Assembly (NCBI RefSeq): GCF_010183535.1
Contig: NC_071333.1
Span: 6,446,587 to 6,510,586 of the forward strand
Source of the DNA: Caenorhabditis remanei
Lineage: Eukaryota > Nematoda > Chromadorea > Rhabditida > Rhabditidae
Length of the DNA: 64,000 nucleotides
Direction: 5' to 3'
Part shown: in pieces, positions 59,958 through 64,000 of the stretch
Position numbering within the stretch: position 1 is the stretch's first letter
Layout: the number at the start of each line of letters is the position of its first letter
Notes under the pieces: generated by a model
Databases searched by the model: none
Seen by the model: the letters and a program-made list of their open reading frames with translations, nothing else
What the model was told of the DNA's origin: nothing
Translations under genes and position numbers: made by a program

Positions 59958-62770
59958 ATGAAAGAGGAGTTTGGATCATTTGCAACAGGAATTCCGCCAG
60001 GTAACTATTTTCGTTTTATGTGAACGTTTTATGTGAAAAATTCAAGGTTGTCTTTGTTCATTGTAGTTAACACAGCTAACGCAAACTATACAATAGTTTT
60101 CCGAGCAGGAAATTGCGCCCCTATTGTCATTGACTAAAGTTGAATTTCTTTTGAATCATGTGATGTCATTAGGCAAACTTTATATTATCACTGCAACAAA
60201 AAGTTGATCACTACGACTATAGAAATTCAGTCCAGGACTGACTGATTTTGAGACTTTATTTTTCATTTCTTCACTTTTCAACTCGTTTTCAAAATTTATT
60301 TAATTTTCTTTGCTCGGTAAGTAATTATAAATCTGAAAAGTTCAATGATACCGTATATTTTTCCAGACATCGATGGACTGCAACATATTGAAGGAGAGCA
60401 TAAAAAATTCGAAGAATACTCAGAATCCGTGGAAATAATAAATCAGATGGCAGAAAAAATAGAGACACTAAAAGACAGATGTAGGAAACTACATGAACAG
60501 TCAAGAGAACTGTCAGACAAAATCACAAAGAAGAGAGCGGAGTACAAAGAAGAGTATGGCATTCTAAAAACTTTGAAAAATAACTTTTCGGATTCATTAC
60601 TGGCTGGAGTGGAAACTTTCCAACGGATTTCTTCGTGTAAAGCAAAGATTAGTGTTATTAAGACCGAGTTTAAAGAATTGACAGACAAGAAGAAAACTGT
60701 TGGAGTAGAATTAAATACAGCCGAACGTGAACTTGCCATCATGGAAGGAAAGATCATCATGGATAGAAAAGTGATGCTAGCAATGAATGCGGTGTTTTGG
60801 AAGGTAGACATCCTGTACTTGTTCCAGAATTTCATATGTATCAATTTTCAGTATGGAAGTCCTATAAGTGTCAATATGCTAAAACAAAACCCTGCATTCG
60901 GTGACATTTTCAGTCTTCAGAAAGGTTTTTTCATAAAACACGTGTTTTGAACTACCAAACTAGACTGTTTGTACCAAATAAATTTCAGAACAAACATCTA
61001 TAACTGTAATTTCGAACAATATACTTTCTGCCATCGAATTGTCAGATTCCGATGAAATGAACGTCAATGAAGAGGGAAGCACTGCCGTCAAAGCTATAAT
61101 TGAAATGCCGGATATACTTGACAACATCTTTCTTGTTGAAAAAAGTGAGAATTTTAGCGTACCTTTTCTTTACCCTAGATCTGCCTCTTTCACCATCTTC
61201 TGTTAACTTCTCAAATGAAGATAGAAACTATTTGTCAGGCCCAACAAATCCCGTGATATTGTCGTCAGCACCAATCCAAATGAAGAAAAATTGTGAAAGT
61301 GACCAATCAAGAGATATTCAACTTCAGGCGGCTGATCAACAGAAATGTTCCGAAAATTTGTCTAGAGATGATGTTGTGGACAACATAGCTTCCCTTCCAA
61401 GCCAAACATTTGCAGAGGAAACTAACGAGGATCATGAAGCCGTGCAAACCAAACAAAACAAATCAACTAATATTACAACAGATGATCCAAAAGATTTCAA
61501 CCAGCACGTGATTTCACCAGAGGAAGAAAGCAGATCACTAATTGCACCAACAACGCCAAAATCCATCGACAGTCAGTCATCAATTCCGTTAATTTTAACC
61601 ACAGTTATCGTTGAAAACCCATCGTACTCTAATCCAGGGACATCACCGAGGAAACAATCTGACAATTCTTTTGTTTTCTCACTTGCTGAGATTGCACAAG
61701 TGGCTCTCACTGAACAAAAGAATGATGAAGAAGTTCTCAAGCTTTCAAAAAAATCAGATCCAGCCAAAATCATAACAACATTGCCAGCAACAAAAGAATC
61801 TTGTATTACAAAAACAACCAACCCAATTGAGAACACGACGAAAAAAATAATAAATCCATTGGTCAAACCGTATACAGGAATATGGCCGAACAAAAAACCC
61901 CCTCTTCCTTTATTCATAAACTTTCTCTCGAGCTATGACCAGTTTTCAATTTGGTCTCGTTTGACGTCAGTAACAGTTCAAGAAACAACTGCCAAAGAAG
62001 GAATTGAGGTTATAGAGCCTTCAGTGTCAATTGTGTCAGTGCCGTCTGCGGTATTGCCATCAGCAGTGAAAAGCTTTGTCCCTATCGAGAACACCATGAA
62101 ATGTGGAAGAGGGCGGCCAAGGAAAAATTCTGTTGTTCATGCTACTACAGTAAAGCGTCGTTCTAAAAATAATTCACTCCCAACATACTTCGAAAATGGT
62201 GTTGACATAAATGAGATCCAATTGGAAGATATGGAAACTGTCACCTCGGCTAAAGTTACGAATGAAGACAATGCGGAGTTGCCAACGAACAACAGGAGAG
62301 AATCTCTTTCGAGAAAAGCAAAAACGTTGCCGAAAAGCTACGTTGATCTTGCTGAAATTTACGATGACGATTTTCAATTGTCACCGACTTCCTCTGAAAC
62401 CGAAATCTTGGAATTGTTTTGTTGCGAAAAGTCAGTCAGCACTATTATCAAAAACGAAACACCGAGAAAAAGAGGAAGACCAAGAAAGATGTCAATTGTT
62501 ACACCCATCACAGAAAAACTTCCGGAGTTTGTTATCTCCACAAATCAAGATCATCATGCGTCAATTGAACCTCCAACAAGCAAACGTTCAAGAAACGATT
62601 CACATGTCCTCTCGAATTCTACAAAAGAAATAGTGGTCGTTCTTCAACAGGGACTGTATGCATTTGACCATGATTCAACACAACCTGTGGAACCCTCAGA
62701 ATGCACAATGACACAAGTAGATGAAAAACGTGGTGAGATAGTCCTAGAAAATAATATAACAAAAGTTTGA
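59958..62770 (+). CDS. Coiled-coil / AT-hook protein of unknown function, about 766 aa
   Basis: Five exons join in phase: 59958-60000, 60367-60803, 60852-60924, 60989-61144 and 61179-62770. The first 150 residues after a short leader (MKEEFGSFATGIPPDIDG) form a long charged coiled coil. The rest is Ser/Thr/Pro-rich and mostly disordered. Two AT-hooks are clear: GRGRPRKNS near residue 545 and KRGRPRKMS near 666, which bind the minor groove of AT-rich DNA. A nuclear, chromatin-associated role is likely. A 46-nt interval at 62733-62778 has good splice signals; using it would replace the last residues by Asp-Cys-stop (about 756 aa). The gene lies on the opposite strand between esterase copies. 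Confidence 0.75.
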
Positions 62771-62786
62771 TGTTTCAGATTGCTAA

Positions 62787-63428
62787 TCAAGCTTCAATAG
62801 AAATAAAAATAGATGTTGGAAAAATCCCAGCGAAATTTACTTATAAAAATATCAAGTATGCTTTTTATCATTTTCATTATTATTTTTCATATTCAGTATT
62901 AGCAGTCCTTGCTTGCTTTTTTAATGAATTGGTTGTTCACGACTTTTAATATAAAAAAAAGCTCAAATCACATTTTTGACACTCGAGACTAAACGAGAAC
63001 GAGTTAAACTGCAAGTTTTCTACTGGTGGTTCAGAAAATATATGTCCTGAAATTGTACTTCTTTTACATGTACTGGTTCAAACTTTGAACGTATCGAGTT
63101 GATTTCTGTGGTCGGACCATTCTACGATGCTTTACCTAGTTTTTACTACTTTCAGATTTTGAATATGTAACGAATTTAACAAACCAGAGGCTGCCACACC
63201 TATAGACAAGTCAAATCTCTGTCCATGAGTTATTATTCCTGGTTATCAGCAAAAATTTTTTGATCAACCTGTCAATCGATAGTGCTCTTGCAAACAATAT
63301 ACATACATATGTATGTGCGTTTTATCACGTTCAGTCGCAGCTGCTGTCCATTTTATTAATAGGCAAAAACAGAATTCAGTTTAGTTAATAACGTTTATCG
63401 AATACTCAAAATGAATGAATTGTTAAAA
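62787..63428. other. Intergenic between convergent genes
   Basis: 3' flank of the AT-hook gene and of the right esterase. It contains a 16-bp perfect palindrome (63301-63316) but no gene. Confidence 0.45.
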
Positions 63429-64000
63429 TCAAGCTAGAAGTGGCCGACTTTCTTCACTTCTTGACTTATTTAAAATCATCAAAATTACAATAGAAACAAT
63501 TATAACAATGAAAACAAGAATCCCATAAAACCACCACTGATTGTAGATAGGAAAACTTTCTGGAGTGAAAGGTTCAAAAGAGGAATGCGTTGTAGTAGAA
63601 GTAGATTCATTACTGGTAGTGCTTGAGTGAAATTGAGTACTCAAATTTTCTGGAAGAGGAGTGTTGATATTATTGAGATTAGGAAAAGTAATTATATTCC
63701 AATTCTGAGTAGTCCAATTAATTGGATTCTGAGTAGTGAAATTTGATATAGTAACATTAACCAATTTTCCATTTTCTCGCTTCTGTAAATATTATTTATT
63801 CGAAAGAATAAAATCTCCTATTACCTGTTGTGTTATATTACTGTCTAACTCCATCATATCTGTTAGCCAGAAATTTATCAACTCCTCGTGGAATCCGTCC
63901 TCCATTTTGGGCCAAATTCCGTGCTCTTCATCTACTTCTAGTGCAAGAAAATTCATTCTACCGGGATCCAGTTTTTCCCATACTAGAAACAAAAAAAGAT
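63429..64000 (-). CDS. Type-B carboxylesterase, C-terminal part (partial, runs off right edge)
   Basis: Two terminal exons are inside the window: 63982-63825 and 63782-63429. The first encodes WEKLDPGRMNFLALEVDEEH and IWPKMEDGFHEELINFWLTD, the same C-terminal esterase segment as in the two copies to the left. The second encodes a Ser/Thr/Asn-rich stalk, then QWWFYGILVFIVIIVSIVIL (membrane anchor) and a short tail ending SRPLLA. The stalk is about twice as long as in the left copy and rich in N-glycosylation sequons. The catalytic part lies beyond the window. The intact TGG in the first exon and WWFY in the second show the ancestral state of the two stops in the middle copy. Confidence 0.85.

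Noticed and set aside
62767..62949. 60-residue frame after the AT-hook gene as a separate gene
   Set aside because: It overlaps the stop codon and a splice acceptor, and its composition is AT-driven.
63301..63316. 16-bp palindrome ACATACATATGTATGT
   Set aside because: It is an alternating purine-pyrimidine run expected by chance in AT-rich intergenic DNA.

Overview
The window is nematode nuclear DNA, almost certainly from a Caenorhabditis-type genome. It is AT-rich, with many introns of about 45-55 nt, TTTCAG-type acceptors, and several start codons sitting directly behind an acceptor, as expected for spliced-leader trans-splicing. Families present include FBA-type F-box, otopetrin-like, Kunitz/cysteine-repeat and expanded carboxylesterase proteins. 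No bacterial operons, CRISPR arrays, rRNA or complete mobile elements were seen. Gene models were assembled by eye from splice motifs. Every complete model was checked for an open frame and matching codon phase across all junctions; none was tested against RNA.

Layout. 0-5.3 kb: 5' end of a minus-strand gene running off the left edge, with three candidate first exons that join one common exon in the same phase. 5.6-9.8 kb: a plus-strand axonemal dynein light-intermediate-chain homologue (DNALI1/p28), a convergent secreted protein of unknown family, and an F-box/FBA-type protein. 11.1-17.0 kb: a large low-complexity protein whose N-terminus may be supplied either by a signal-peptide exon or by an SL-type acceptor. 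About 17.5 kb: a compact GC-rich structured island with a tRNA-like A box. 20.6-21.5 kb: an inositol-phosphate kinase. 24.4-26.5 kb: an AMPK gamma subunit. 29.0-31.9 kb: a zinc-finger protein with a transposase-like DNA-binding module. 32.1-34.0 kb: an acyl-CoA synthetase-like adenylating enzyme. 36.0-38.8 kb: a 12-TM otopetrin-like channel. 39.4-44.6 kb: a 1474-residue secreted protein with three Kunitz domains. 46.5-48.1 kb: a small basic/serine-rich protein. 48.1-55.0 kb: a gene-poor stretch with a 14-C tract. 55.0-64 kb: a minus-strand array of three type-B carboxylesterases with C-terminal membrane anchors, interrupted by one plus-strand coiled-coil/AT-hook gene.

The most notable region is the esterase array. 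The left copy looks intact, with triad Ser212/Glu338/His418 and a membrane anchor. The middle copy is decaying: two conserved tryptophan codons are stops, one acceptor AG is missing so that a 51-nt intron reads through in frame, and one intron has a GC donor. The right copy is cut by the window edge. No new multi-gene system is evident; the genes are mostly independent single-copy loci with separate promoters.
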